Assembly (NCBI GenBank): GCA_951799445.1
Contig: OX637297.1
Coordinates: 6,138,001-6,202,000 of the forward strand
DNA: 64,000 nucleotides
Direction: 5' to 3'
Origin: Pseudisothecium myosuroides
Taxonomy: Eukaryota > Streptophyta > Bryopsida > Hypnales > Lembophyllaceae
Each line of letters opens with the position of its first letter. The stretch's first letter is position 1. Shown one piece after another: positions 53,950-64,000 of this stretch. The notes below the pieces were generated by a model. It had not been told where the DNA came from. It did no database searches and saw nothing but the letters and a program-made list of their open reading frames with translations. A program made the position numbers and the translations under genes.

Positions 53950-56765
53950 TATGTTAATTACAATTAGTGCTTAGGAGTTCCATTGCTCATGGTGAGCTCA
54001 AATTAAAGTAGGATTTTAGAGGTTGAAAACTTGATGTACTATCCTATTACCAAACCCAAAACCATTGAATTTTTTTGCATGCAAAAAAACGATTGTATTT
54101 TACTTCAATTCCAAACATAAGTAGATGTCTAGATTACAATTATTAAAGGAACCATTTAACTTGAATCCGAAAATAAAACAATCTGTATTTGATTTTTTTC
54201 CAAAACAATTCTAGTATCCAATTTTTTTTGTTTTTAAAAACAACCTAAACCCAAAAATAAAAGAAGTATTTGATTTCAATTCCTAAATCCAAACATAATT
54301 AGACTCTTGTTACTGAAATGTGAACCTTTGAACTCGAATCCAAAAAATAAGTAACTTGAAATTGATGACAATCCCTAAACCCTTGTAGTAGTTTTATCTT
54401 CCAATTACAAAAATATAACTTGTAATTGCTAATTACAGAAATTGACCCTTGAACTAGAACTGAAGATTTTCCATTCTATATTTGAATTGAATATCTAGCC
54501 CTTGTAGCCTTTGATTATTGAAGTAGACCTTGCAAGGCTGCAACTTGAATCCCCAAGAACTATATCCTGTATTTTATAGGAATTCCAAAATCTTGTAGCC
54601 TCTACGTAGTATTTACAGAAGTAAAACTTTAATCCTAACCAAATATAAAATCACTTGTATCTGGTTTGAATTCCCAATCCTTATATCTTCCATTAACACA
54701 AATGAACCCTTGAAGTAGAACCCAAAAATATTAACTTGTATTTGAAGGGATTTCCAAACCCTTATAACCCGTACTTCAACTTGAAGCCCTTAAAGTACAA
54801 GCACATAACATTTAACTTGTATTTGATTTGAATTTTAAATACTTGGAACAACAATTTACCAACACCATAAAGGCTTCAACTATAACTAAACAAAACATAA
54901 CTTCTATTTGATTTGAAATCAAAATCCTTGTAGCATCTAGTAACAAGACTAAAGCCTTGAACTTGCTTCAAAACCACTAGAACTTGCATTTTGTTTCCTT
55001 TCCAAATCCTTGTAGCCTCTATTTTCAAAAATAAATCCTTGAACTACATTTGAATACATTGTAATACGTTAATGATGTGAATTCCAATTTCCAAACCCTT
55101 GTAGCCCCCATTACCAAAAATAAACCCATTCAATTAGAACTCTACAAAATATAAGACGTGTTTGATTTGTTTTTTGAACTCTGAACCCTTTTAGTTTCTA
55201 TCTGGAGAATTTGAAAATGCATCCTTCAACTTGAATTTTAAAAAATTTGTACCTTGTCTTTCGTTATAAATCCAAAAACTTCTAGCATCTAATTTCAAAA
55301 TTTTTTTCCTTGAAGTGTGCAAGTTAATTTTCATTTTCTGAAATCTCCTTTTTTTTTGGGTGGGGACTCGTTTTCAAGTCCTTGAGGAAGCCAAGAAGGA
55401 CAAGTGCGGCACAAAAAAGGAGCCACATCCTTCCATGAATTGTCTTTGAATTCAAAAAGTAGTTGGACCTCTTCATATAGCCATTGACTTGCAGATATTT
55501 TCCGAGCTCAAATTAAGGGCTGACTACATTAATGGCTTCCTCCTCTCCATGGGAACGAAGAATCCCATGCCAATTTCAAATGTTGAAGCTGAATTTCACT
55601 CCCCCTTGTTGTCCTGCTCAACGTTCGTGCCCAAGTGTCCGCGCCCTGATCTAGGCGTATGTGTAGAAACTTATCCAAGTGACAAACTTGAACTCCCTCC
55701 AAGCCAAATTTGAACTCCCTCCATGACAAACTTGAACACGCAAACTCATAAACTTGAACATACAAATATCTTAACTAGTACTTCATTTCAATCCCAAACC
55801 CTCTAGTAGCCCCTTACAAAAAGAACCCGTTGAAGGTGAATTCCAAAAAAATTTGAACAAGTATTTCATCTCAATTCCAAAGCCTTCTACGATCCCATTA
55901 CCAAAATACACTGTTGAACTTGAATTCCAAAATAACTTAAGTAGTATTTGATTTCAATCCCAAACCATTCTAGGATCCCATTATACAAATAAAATTATAT
56001 AGTTGAATGATTGAATATTTGAATTCCAATAAAACTTCACGAGTATTTCATTTCAGTAAAACTTGACCAGTATTTCATTTCAATTCCAAACCAGTTTGGT
56101 ATCCCCAATACAAAAATAAACCATTGAACTTGAATTCCAAAATAACGTAATTAGTATTTCATTTCAATACCAACCCCTTTTGGTATCCCCATTACAAAAA
56201 TATACCATTGAAGTCTTGAAGACCCAAACCCTTGTAGCCTCTTTTTCCAAAAACAAACCCTTCAAGTATATTTCAAAGCATTATAATTTGTATTTGATTT
56301 TAATCCAAACCCTTGTAGCTATTTATTTCAAAAATAAAGCCTTGAACAAAAAGCCAAAAAAGTATAAGTTGGTTATGATTTGATTTGTAAACTCCAAACC
56401 GTAAATCCCAAATAGGTTCTATTTAGAAGAATAAAAAATGAATCCTTCAACTCGAATTTAAACAAATATGTACCTTGTCTTTCATTAGGACTCCAAACCT
56501 TTTGGGATTCTACTCACACAAATTTTGTCCTTCTTGTTTGGAAGTTCAATTTCATTTTCTAAATTTTTTTTTTGGGTGGGTCCTAGTTCTCAAGTGCTTG
56601 ATGAAGGCAAGAAGGAGAAATCCGGCCCCAAGAAGGGAGCGACATGCTTCCATACATTGTCTTTGAACTGAAAAAGTGGTTGGACCTCTTAATGCAGCCT
56701 TTGACTTGAAGATATTCCCTGAACTCAAATGAAGGGTTGGCTGCATTAATGGATTCCCCCTCTCT
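53950..56765. repeat. Long degenerate repeat field, loose period about 70-80 bp
   Basis: Variants of CAATTCCAAACCCTTGTAGCC, ACAAAAATAAACCCTTGAACT and TTGTATTTGATTTGAATTCC recur dozens of times through 2.8 kb. Two longer related units (55350-55600 and 56545-56765) share TTGACTTGAAGATATT and GGCTGCATTAATGG. No gene supported. A related short field is at 60600-61050. Confidence 0.55.
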
Positions 56766-56779
56766 GTGGGAGTACATAA

Positions 56780-57203
56780 TATCCGGAAAACTAAATTAGC
56801 ATAGAAACAGGGACAAACGTAGGAAAACTTTTTCAATTTTTGCATAAGTGTAGGAAATTAGGGTCCAAATACTAGAATTAGAAATTAGACCTTTTCTAGA
56901 AAAGATAAAACTCTAATTAGGGTTACGCAGTCATCCGGAACCAGTAGCCATAAAGCCGGAAAGTTTCAGATTGTAGGGACCTACCGCCTAGGTTCCGGCT
57001 AGGGAACTTATGGGAACGTCGCCTGGTCGGGAACTCAAGATCCCGACAAGTATTTAAACCCCACCGCCAGCCTCATTCTTCCTCTTTTCCCCGTGTTTCA
57101 CCACGGTGCGTTAGAAGAGTGAAAGAGTGGTGAGTTAGGACGTGTTAGGGAAAGAAAGGGAGGACGGTGCCGTTTGCACCGGATTGCTTTAGCTGTCGGT
57201 AAT
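56780..57203 (+). promoter_or_regulatory. Promoter and leader of family 1 copy 5
   Basis: It contains TATTTAAA at 57051-57058, 146 nt before ATG 57204, and a CCGGAA-containing upstream zone, as in copy 3. The upstream flank belongs to a repeat (CTCTCTGTGGGAG) that resumes at about 60230 (CTCTCCATAGGAAGG), which brackets the whole inserted copy. Confidence 0.5.
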
Positions 57204-57977
57204 ATGGCAAAAGCGAGTCAAGTCCGGAGGCTAGTAGTGTCAGCCCGGAGCATACGTCCGATTATTCCATCCGATCCAGACCGTCTCAAGGAATTAGAGA
57301 AGGACCAAGAGATTATGGGGTGTCTAGGGTTTTTGAACAGGCCGTGGAATGTCTGGAGTGAGGAGATGATTGATGAACTCGTTTCTAGAGTTCCCAATCA
57401 GTTCTTGTTAACCGTTAGGGGTCGTTCTAGGGCTTGGACTTCGGAGTTGTGGGCCAAGGCATACTTTGCCCCAAGTAAAGAATCCGGAATAGCCGCCCGG
57501 ATAGATAGATTCGCGGCCAACATATTCCGGAACCAGCCCGATTCCAAGGAGGGGTATGCTGCAGGTGACTGTAGGATTCCCAGGAACCGGCAGTTGCTAG
57601 AATTCCTCATCCCGATCTTGTATCTGGAAAAGCCCACCCGGATTACAATGACTGTGGCAAATACAATATTCTCGCTAGGGGATAGGGAGAATCCGGCTCC
57701 TAGACTGGTCAGCTGGGGAGTGATCATTCACTCTGTAGTAGAAAAGTTAGCAAACAATGTGGCTAGTAAGAAGTCTAGCCCAATTAGCCCCTACCTTTTT
57801 CACCTATATCATTCGGAGGATGCGCTGACCGGACCGAAAATGGTCGTGTACCGGAAGGAAGAAAACCTCCGAAAGTACGGGCTTTCTCAGGACGATGAAC
57901 CAGATGATCCGGATTCAGAGGAAGAGGAACCGGAACGGGAGCACGCGTCACCCAATGTTACTGGAACACGCTGGTAG
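57204..57977 (+). CDS. Family 1 ORF1 (copy 5, intact)
   Basis: This is a frame of 257 residues from ATG 57204 (MAKASQVRRLVVSARS). It shows all family blocks: IMGCLGFLNRPWNVWSEEMI, VPNQF, WTSELWAKAYF, KEGYAAGDC, RNRQLLEFLIPILYLEKPTR, VANTIF, SPYLFHLYHSEDAL and an acidic C-terminus (DSEEEEPEREH). It is shorter than copy 1 ORF1 mainly in the acidic/proline-rich tail. It ends in TAG (57975-57977), and the ORF2 ATG follows 3 nt later in the same frame. Function unknown; possibly Gag-like by general make-up. Confidence 0.65.
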   Translation: MAKASQVRRLVVSARSIRPIIPSDPDRLKELEKDQEIMGCLGFLNRPWNVWSEEMIDELVSRVPNQFLLTVRGRSRAWTSELWAKAYFAPSKESGIAARIDRFAANIFRNQPDSKEGYAAGDCRIPRNRQLLEFLIPILYLEKPTRITMTVANTIFSLGDRENPAPRLVSWGVIIHSVVEKLANNVASKKSSPISPYLFHLYHSEDALTGPKMVVYRKEENLRKYGLSQDDEPDDPDSEEEEPEREHASPNVTGTRW

Positions 57978-57980
57978 TCT

Positions 57981-59126
57981 ATGGATCCAGGTGCTCAAGG
58001 GAAGCAAGAGGCCGGAGAAATGGAGCAACCCCGGAATCCACTTCCGGAAACGGATCAGTTTGAGGCCACCATCAATTGGTTGAGGGCTACCAAGGGACAG
58101 AACGAGAGGATGATGACTCTGATCCGAGACGTGTGCGGAAAGTTGGGCTTGACGGAAGAAGCTCAGATTCTGGGTGCTTTGACGGAAAGGCTGGATCCGG
58201 AAGCGGTACGTCAACTGGAAGGACGGATTCTGGCCTTGGAGCAAGAACGGAACCGGTTCCAAGAGTAAGCCGCATGGACGGAAAAGGAGATGCACGCCGC
58301 CCAAGCAAAAGAGAGGGAGGCCATCGACCTGGTCCGGAATGTCAGGGGATTGTTTGAGCATCCGGCGGATGTACTTGCGAGGGCGACACTCTGGAACTCC
58401 CAGATGGTGTAGCAGGGCTACATTACCGGATCAAAGGTGGTCAGCATCCTAGTGGACTTCAAAGTCCGGATCAAGGCAATGCTGAAGGAGGTACGGCAGC
58501 TATTGGGCAATCTCGATCCACTTGAAGATTTGGACCAGGGTTTTTTTGAGCTGAATCCGGATTTTCAAGAAGGAGGAGTACAATCCCAACCCTCCCCAGC
58601 CAAGACCAGGTTAGTGGCCGGAACATTTTCGGCCGTGAAGAAAAGTTCGGTAGTTAGGCAGATTCCGGAATTTAGGGCAAATCCAGAAACGACCCCGAGT
58701 ACCACTCCGGTGAAGGACGTGGTTCCAACCCTACCAATCAGAAAAACCGCATCGGTGGTAAATCTCTTCCTTGACCTTCCGGTTTCTTCTGAATTTACTC
58801 AGCCAGCCATACCCGGAACGATGCTGAACCCGGCTCGGACGGATCTGGTGAGTTTCACTTATATACTCCAGCCCATGATTCAAGCACCCCCATTGCAGCA
58901 GTTTGGGAACCTCACACAGACGAAGCCAAGAGGATGGCGGCTCCTCCATGAAGAAGAGGAGTATTCAGAAGAAGAGGAGGCGGAAACGACTCCACAGACC
59001 CAGTCGGAGGAGGAGTTTCAACCTCCTTGGACCCGGTCGAAGACAAAGACCACCCCTCCCAAGAAGTCAGGCACGTCGCTATCCAAGGGCGCAACTTCAT
59101 CAAAGAAAGCCCGGAAGGGTAAATGA
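57981..59126 (+). pseudogene. Family 1 ORF2 (copy 5), two internal stops, coiled coil
   Basis: One frame runs from ATG 57981 to the TGA ending at 59126, interrupted by TAA 58266-58268 and TAG 58410-58412 but without a frameshift. Blocks are a helical N-terminus (MTLIRDVCGKLGLTEEAQIL), a heptad-rich region (RILALEQERNRFQE), SKVVSILVDFKVRIKAMLKE, a long disordered Pro/Thr/Glu-rich stretch, and a Lys-rich C-terminus (SSKKARKGK). The same C-terminus (SSKKPQKGK) is found in copy 2. Confidence 0.6.
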
Positions 59127-60175
59127 CTAGTTAGGGCGGCAGTTATGGTAGTTAGAATTTTAGCCGGATAATAATTTCCAGAATCGGGTTACCCGGATGT
59201 GGGGCCCGAGGTTCTGGACTTTTAGTGTCAACGGCTTTCCATTTTCCCCGGAACAGTCCTTTGGGCCGTTGCCTTTTTGCTTTTTGTTTGGCCGTTGGCT
59301 GGGATTCTGGTGGCCATTTGGGCCGCCTTTTTGTGGGTTTTTAAGGGCAGGCCGGCTTATTGGCCTATCATTCCTTTCCTTATCATTCAATCTAAAGCAT
59401 TTAGGAAAGCACATGGTGGATTATTCTCTTGCGTATTGCGTCTGTAGTCACTTGTGTGGATGTGTAAGTGAGAGTGTGCAAGGGAAGAGTCCGGATTCTT
59501 GGGCAGCCAGATTAAGGCTAAGTGTATTTTACGGAGTAGTTTGAGATTCGCAAGCGTGGTGCCTTTAATTTGTTGGAACGGTGATTTGGTGGAGGTCCGG
59601 AAGTGACTAGGAAGCTAGTCCGAAAGCCGAGAGCAGTTCTGAGCAGAGGTCAGCAGCCGCCAGAGGAATATTTCCAACCACCGGAAGGTCTGCCCACTCA
59701 TGAGCGGTTGATAGCTAGGACGTTAATCCTTAGTTCCAGAAGTCCGGTATCCGTCGTTGTAGTAAGGAGGACCTAACGCTGCCCTGTGTGACTAGTTTTT
59801 CGGATACACCATCCGGGAAGTTGTGGGGATGCCACCCTGTTTGCTCAACTAGTTATATTCTTGGGTTGTGTTTTATTTGTGTTAATAGAAATTGTGTGAA
59901 GTTCAGAGTGATGAAGTTCCCTACCCCTCAGAAAGAGCAAGTAAGAACCCTCTGAGGGTAAAACAGAGGTACCAAAAAACAATTTGTCAGAGAGATAGAA
60001 CCGGAAGACCGGATTGAGCCGGATCCGGGAGTGAATCCGGAAAGAAAGTAGTTCCGGAAGAGAATTTATGAGTTGGACAGACCACTCTTGGGGTGGTCAA
60101 AATCCGAAAACTTAAAGGTCTAGGAAAACTAAGGTTGAGATAACATTTGGAATCTCCTGGGACAATAACTTGTGT
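59127..60175 (+). other. 3' untranslated region and end of family 1 copy 5
   Basis: Conserved landmarks are GTCGTTGTAGT (about 59753), hairpin CGGAT 59801-59805 with ATCCG 59811-59815, and hairpin CCTCTG 59949-59954 with CAGAGG 59964-59969 (9-nt loop). The terminal word GGAATCTCCTGGGACAATA (about 60150-60170) is shared with copy 2. Confidence 0.6.
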
Positions 60176-60600
60176 CATCTTACCACGTTTTTGTGTTAAA
60201 GATACTTACGCCTAGATTACGCATACGACACTCTCCATAGGAAGGAAGAATCCCATGACCAAGTTCAATGCGAATTTGACTTTCCCCCACACTATGGCTG
60301 AGGAGTAGGATGTCCGCGCCCTTACGTCCGCGCCTTGACGTCCGAGCCCTGACGGGAAGTCCACACACTAAAGTCCACGGGTAGTTGGTTATGGCGGTAC
60401 GCTTGCATGGAATCTAGAATAGAAAAATCACTATACTTTTTTTACCAGATCGGACTTTTGGTGGTAAAACTAGACTTCAAGAACTTTTCAAAAATATTAA
60501 CCACTCCAAATAGCGACTTGGTTAGGATGTATTGAACTTCATAGTTTTACGAACACCAGATTTTGGTGCCTCAGGCACTAAGGGGTTGAAAACCTTAAAT
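60176..60600. other. Noncoding flank repeat
   Basis: No gene supported. Shares TCCGCGCCCTTACGTCCGCG-type words with the type ii GC-rich cassette (60310-60360) and CTCTCCATAGGAAGG-type words with 55550. Confidence 0.35.
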
Positions 60601-61060
60601 CCTTCGCAAGAAACCAAAAAAAAAAAAATATTAGATTTAAATCCAAACCCTTCTAACAAACTAGCAATGTAGTGCCCAGTTCCAAAAAGAAATCATTCAC
60701 GTAGATGGACAACAAATATCAGATGCATTTGATGTCAACTCCAAACTTTTTGAGCTTCTATTTATAAAAATGAAAACTTCAGGTACAACCCAAAAAAACG
60801 TACCTAAATTTCAAATCCAAACCATTCTAGTATCTAGCAACGAAAACGAACTCATTGAACTTGAAACCAAAAATGACATAACTTGTATATGATTTGATTT
60901 CCAAACCCTTGTACAGTTGTACCCTCAAATTCATAAACCAACCTTTTTGAAAATGACTACAAAGAAGTCTCTTTGTATTGGATATGAATTTGAAACACTG
61001 GTAGCCACTATTTCCCAAAATAAAGGCTACAACATGAACCTGGAAAAGTAGAACTTCTAC
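60601..61060. repeat. Degenerate repeat field like 53.95-56.76 kb
   Basis: Variants of TTTGATTTCCAAACCCTTGTA and AACCTTTTTGA... recur. No gene supported. Confidence 0.4.
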
Positions 61061-61079
61061 TTCATTTGAATTAAATTGC

Positions 61080-61343
61080 AGTGCCCCTGCCCTTTCCAAG
61101 ACGCTCGTGCCCTGATGGAAATGTCTGTACCCAGTACAGTCCCCGCCTTGACGATGACGTCTGCTAACGTCCGTCCGCGCCCTGCACTGACGTCCCTGCC
61201 TTGACTTTCACGTTCGCATCCTGATTCCAGCGTGGAAGCAACTTGCCAATTGGAAAATTTCAGAAATGAAAGGCGTCCGGACAGTCCAAACAATACGTTC
61301 GTCCGTCCCGTTTAATCACCAGACCCATCTGGTATGACAACCC
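61080..61343. repeat. GC-rich degenerate-repeat cassette (type ii) with mirrored hAT-like terminus
   Basis: Words GTCCGCGCCCTG, GACGTC and CGTCCGTCC recur. It ends CCATCTGGTATGACAACCCTG, the inverse of the start of the 41068 cassette. Confidence 0.45.
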
Positions 61344-61924
61344 TGTTTCTGATTTCTTTTATTTCACGTGAAGATGAAATTATCAATGGGCAAGACTTGA
61401 AACTAGTGGTGGAATCTAAGTTGTAAGAGTAATTACAACTTCCTCAATAAAATTTTATGCATGCACGTATGAAATTCCATGACATTCTTAGAATGGGGCC
61501 ATTCAATGGCAGAGCTCATTTCATTCCCAATTTTTTTTATTTCACATGAAGATGAAATTTCCAGTGGGCAAGACTTGAAACTAGTGGTGGAATCTAAGTT
61601 GTAGGAGTAATTACAACTCCTCAATAAAATTTTATGGATGCACGTGTGAAATTCCATGACATTTTTCAAATGGGGTCATTCAACGGCAGAGCCCATTTCA
61701 TTCCCAATTCTTTTATATTTCACATGAAGATGAAATTTCTGATGGGCAAGACTTGAAACTAGTGGTGGAATCTAAGCTGTAAGAATAATTACAACTTCTT
61801 CAATAAAATTTTATGCATACACATATGATATTCCATGACATTTTTCAGATGAGGCCATCCAATGGCAGAGCCCATTTCATTCCCAAGTTTTTTTTAGTTC
61901 ACGTGAAGATGAAATTTCCAATGG
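61344..61924 (+). repeat. 178-bp satellite, array 2
   Basis: AATCTAAG landmarks at 61413, 61591 and 61769, exactly 178 bp apart. The units match array 1 at 40.6-41.07 kb. Confidence 0.75.
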
Positions 61925-64000
61925 TGTAAGCACTTATTTATCCACCCTTGGTAAATAAGTAAGCACAACCAAGCTCTAGTTGTTTTGAGGTTGGATTTGT
62001 TCTACGGGTGCCTAACGCCAAATCATTGTGCCTTCCAAGCAATGGATCTTTTTTAAATCCTAGACATACACAATTTTGTAAGAAAACCAAAGAAATCAAG
62101 AAAAACTAACTTAATTTGCAATGGTTACTCTAATTGGAACGTACCAACTAGGCCGCTGTGGTTTTTGAATGAAAGATGAAACAGTCTAAATTTAACCAAA
62201 TTGAAAGAGAGAGAATTTCATGCCATTTCTAAATATATAAAACTCAACATTATACGACCTTCCTAGCAAAGGTTACGGACGGATGAAGTTCTAGCTTCTA
62301 TAAGTCTATCTAAACTTCATCCTTGGATTTAGACTCTTTCCTTATTCTATTTTACTTCAAGTTTTTGTCCTTGACTCTATATTGCCAACTTCTACCTAAG
62401 TTCTAAGTTTGGACTTAGATGGATGAGTTTTACCCTATTTCATCCATATTCTAATCCAAAGTTCATCCATTTTTTGCTCCTAAATGATTGATAATTTTTC
62501 CTAAGTTAAACTAGTTCTGGACTCTACTAAGTGCCTTCTACCTATTTCCAAATCTAATTTTTTCTCTTTGATTACCTTTTTTAGTAATTGTTTTATCCTT
62601 ATCCTACTTATGTGGCTCGGTGCTACTCTGAGCAATTTACTATTTTTAGATTTTTGTTAATTTTTCTTTGTAGGTCTTAATTCTAGCTTTTCAGAATGCT
62701 AAGACACTTGCTAATTGGACCTTCCTACTAGGAGTTATCAATGGATGAAGTTTGATCGCTAATCGGTGTTTAAAACTTCATCCGTGGTTTTCTACTAACC
62801 TACAACTTGAACTCTCGTTTTTGTTTCACTTTTGGATTCCAAATTGATGTCTCTACCTAAATTTCCATTCTTTTTCTTCTTGGATGAAATGGACTAATTT
62901 TCATCCAACATGACTCCTAAACTTCATCCGCTAATATCTCTTTTAATCTGATTCCAAATTCTAAGTGTAAGATGTTTTTGGAAACCTCTAACTAGGCTCT
63001 ACAACACTAACTCCATTATTCTTGGAATAATCCTAGTCTAAACACTCAGAATTGACGTGAAAGTTCGGCCCTACTTTTAAATATCTAATTTTGAGAATTT
63101 GAAACGGAGGGTTTGTAGTTAGGAACTTACCTTGGAGTTGTTGTTGTTGTTGAGGTAGTCATATATCCCTTCGAGTTCTTTGGTGTTTGCCATTGTGGTG
63201 GTCTTTGTTGAATTGTGCTCACCACTTAAAGAAGGAGTTTTAATACAAGTTTGCTAAATTTTTGGACTTCTTCTTTCTCTTTTTCTACTAATCTTTCTTT
63301 TCTTTTCTTACTATTTAAACTTCATTATTGCACTCCAAAGGTCGACTTGAATATTCTACAATAATGCTTTAGAATAATAATTGACTACTACTCCTATTCA
63401 AGTCAATTATTAATCTATCCTAACTTCTAATGGTCTAAATTATATTTCTAAGATCTCCTCCTAATCTTCCTTTATCTCCAATGCCATTCTTCAACCTTGT
63501 ATAATACTTCTAACTACTTCATTCTATCATTCAAGAATCTTGGAATTCTAATGCTTCTTCTTCTATAGTCTAGGCTAATGAGAGAAAGAGTGGTGAGATT
63601 AGAGGTGGCTAAATTCTTTAACTTCCTCTTGATAATTTGCACTTCTTGATGTTAATTTCCTCTTCCAAATGCTAATTTTTGTTTCTAAATTCTCCACTTC
63701 TCTCTTCCTATTTCATCCTAATTTCCCTCCTAATTTTTCCCCCTTTTTTCTTTTCTATCCCATATTTTTTTAATTTAAAAAAAAAACTAATTTTTTTGTT
63801 CAAAGGAAACAAAAAAAAAAATTGTTTGATGGGCAGGGTGGTTAGCTCCCCCTCCTTGGCCGGTGGCTGGCCTACCAGACCGGCGAGCTACCTGCCTGGC
63901 CGGCAGCCTATCACAGGTCAGGACTTGGCCACCCAGTCCCTGCCGGGGTTGGCTACCGTAGCAGAAATTTGAGCTGGCCCGATTAATACTAAATTGGATT
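61925..64000 (-). mobile_element. Retroelement-like unit E2, homologous to E1, cut by the window edge
   Basis: On the minus strand, from the window edge inwards: a GCCAGC/CCGGC-rich leader (63840-63960), GTGGTGAGCACAATTCAAC (about 63220-63240), a 63-nt exon (63131-63193), degenerate simple sequence, then AAAGATCCATTGCTTGGAAG and a terminal hairpin with loop CCAAGGGTGG. The same order is found in E1. It is inserted in the 178-bp satellite at 61924. No enzyme is visible. Confidence 0.5.
63131..63193 (-). CDS. 63-nt first exon (21 codons) of unit E2
   Basis: ATG at 63193 in CACAATGG; it encodes MANTKELEGIYDY followed by an Asn run, and ends in phase 0 at AAG|GTAAGT. Same length and phase as 30509-30571, behind a homologous leader. 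The next exon is not identified. Confidence 0.45.

Overview
The window looks like nuclear DNA of a plant-lineage eukaryote. Evidence: GT-AG introns, plant-type telo-box words (AAACCCTAA / TTTAGGG), AT-rich noncoding DNA, and a gene carrying two zinc fingers of the ZF-HD type, a domain known from land plants and streptophyte algae. A charophyte alga such as Chara is my best guess, but this is inference. I see no tRNA, rRNA, CRISPR, bacterial operon or ordinary host housekeeping gene. Nearly everything recognisable is transposable-element DNA, nested and in various stages of decay.

Five kinds of coding element are present. (1) A decayed DDE-type transposase, minus strand, runs off the left edge (about 1-2540). 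(2) Family 1 is a two-ORF element: a globular ORF1, then a coiled-coil ORF2 in the same frame behind one TAG. Copies lie at about 2.6-5.7 kb (intact), 24.8-27.3 kb (minus, 5' truncated), 32.06-33.4 kb (minus, 3' truncated), 38.5-39.5 kb (ruined) and 56.8-60.2 kb (nearly intact). (3) Family 2 is a long ORF with a conserved N-terminal block, a coiled coil, a conserved FGLTSW block and a C-terminal RING-H2 finger. Copies lie at 7.2-9.1 kb (minus), 9.8-12.2 kb (plus, best), 17.7-19.0 kb (minus, no RING) and 33.4-35.3 kb (minus). (4) A complete 8.43-kb DNA transposon (43123-51549) has terminal inverted repeats, a target-site duplication and an intron-containing transposase gene fused to two ZF-HD-like fingers. 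(5) A pogo/Tc5-like DDE_1 transposase lies at 52.1-53.8 kb (minus).

Around these are non-autonomous elements: a TTAA-flanked piggyBac-like MITE (best copy 16062-16998), a MITE with GGTAGGAGG ends, and a small MITE with 23-nt palindromes. Two copies of a retroelement-like unit (about 27.3-32.06 kb plus; 61.9 kb to the right edge, minus) share a 63-nt first exon followed by a splice donor and about 1 kb of degenerate simple sequence. There are tandem arrays of 178-bp, 128-bp, about 94-bp and hairpin-forming 56-bp units, and GC-rich degenerate-repeat cassettes that lie mainly beside the starts of family 2 genes.

The most novel material is the ZF-HD/transposase fusion with its delimited ends, family 1 with its invariant in-frame TAG and conserved 3' UTR hairpins, and family 2, whose four copies carry many stop codons but no frameshift that I could find. 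All calls come from reading the sequence; no database search was possible.
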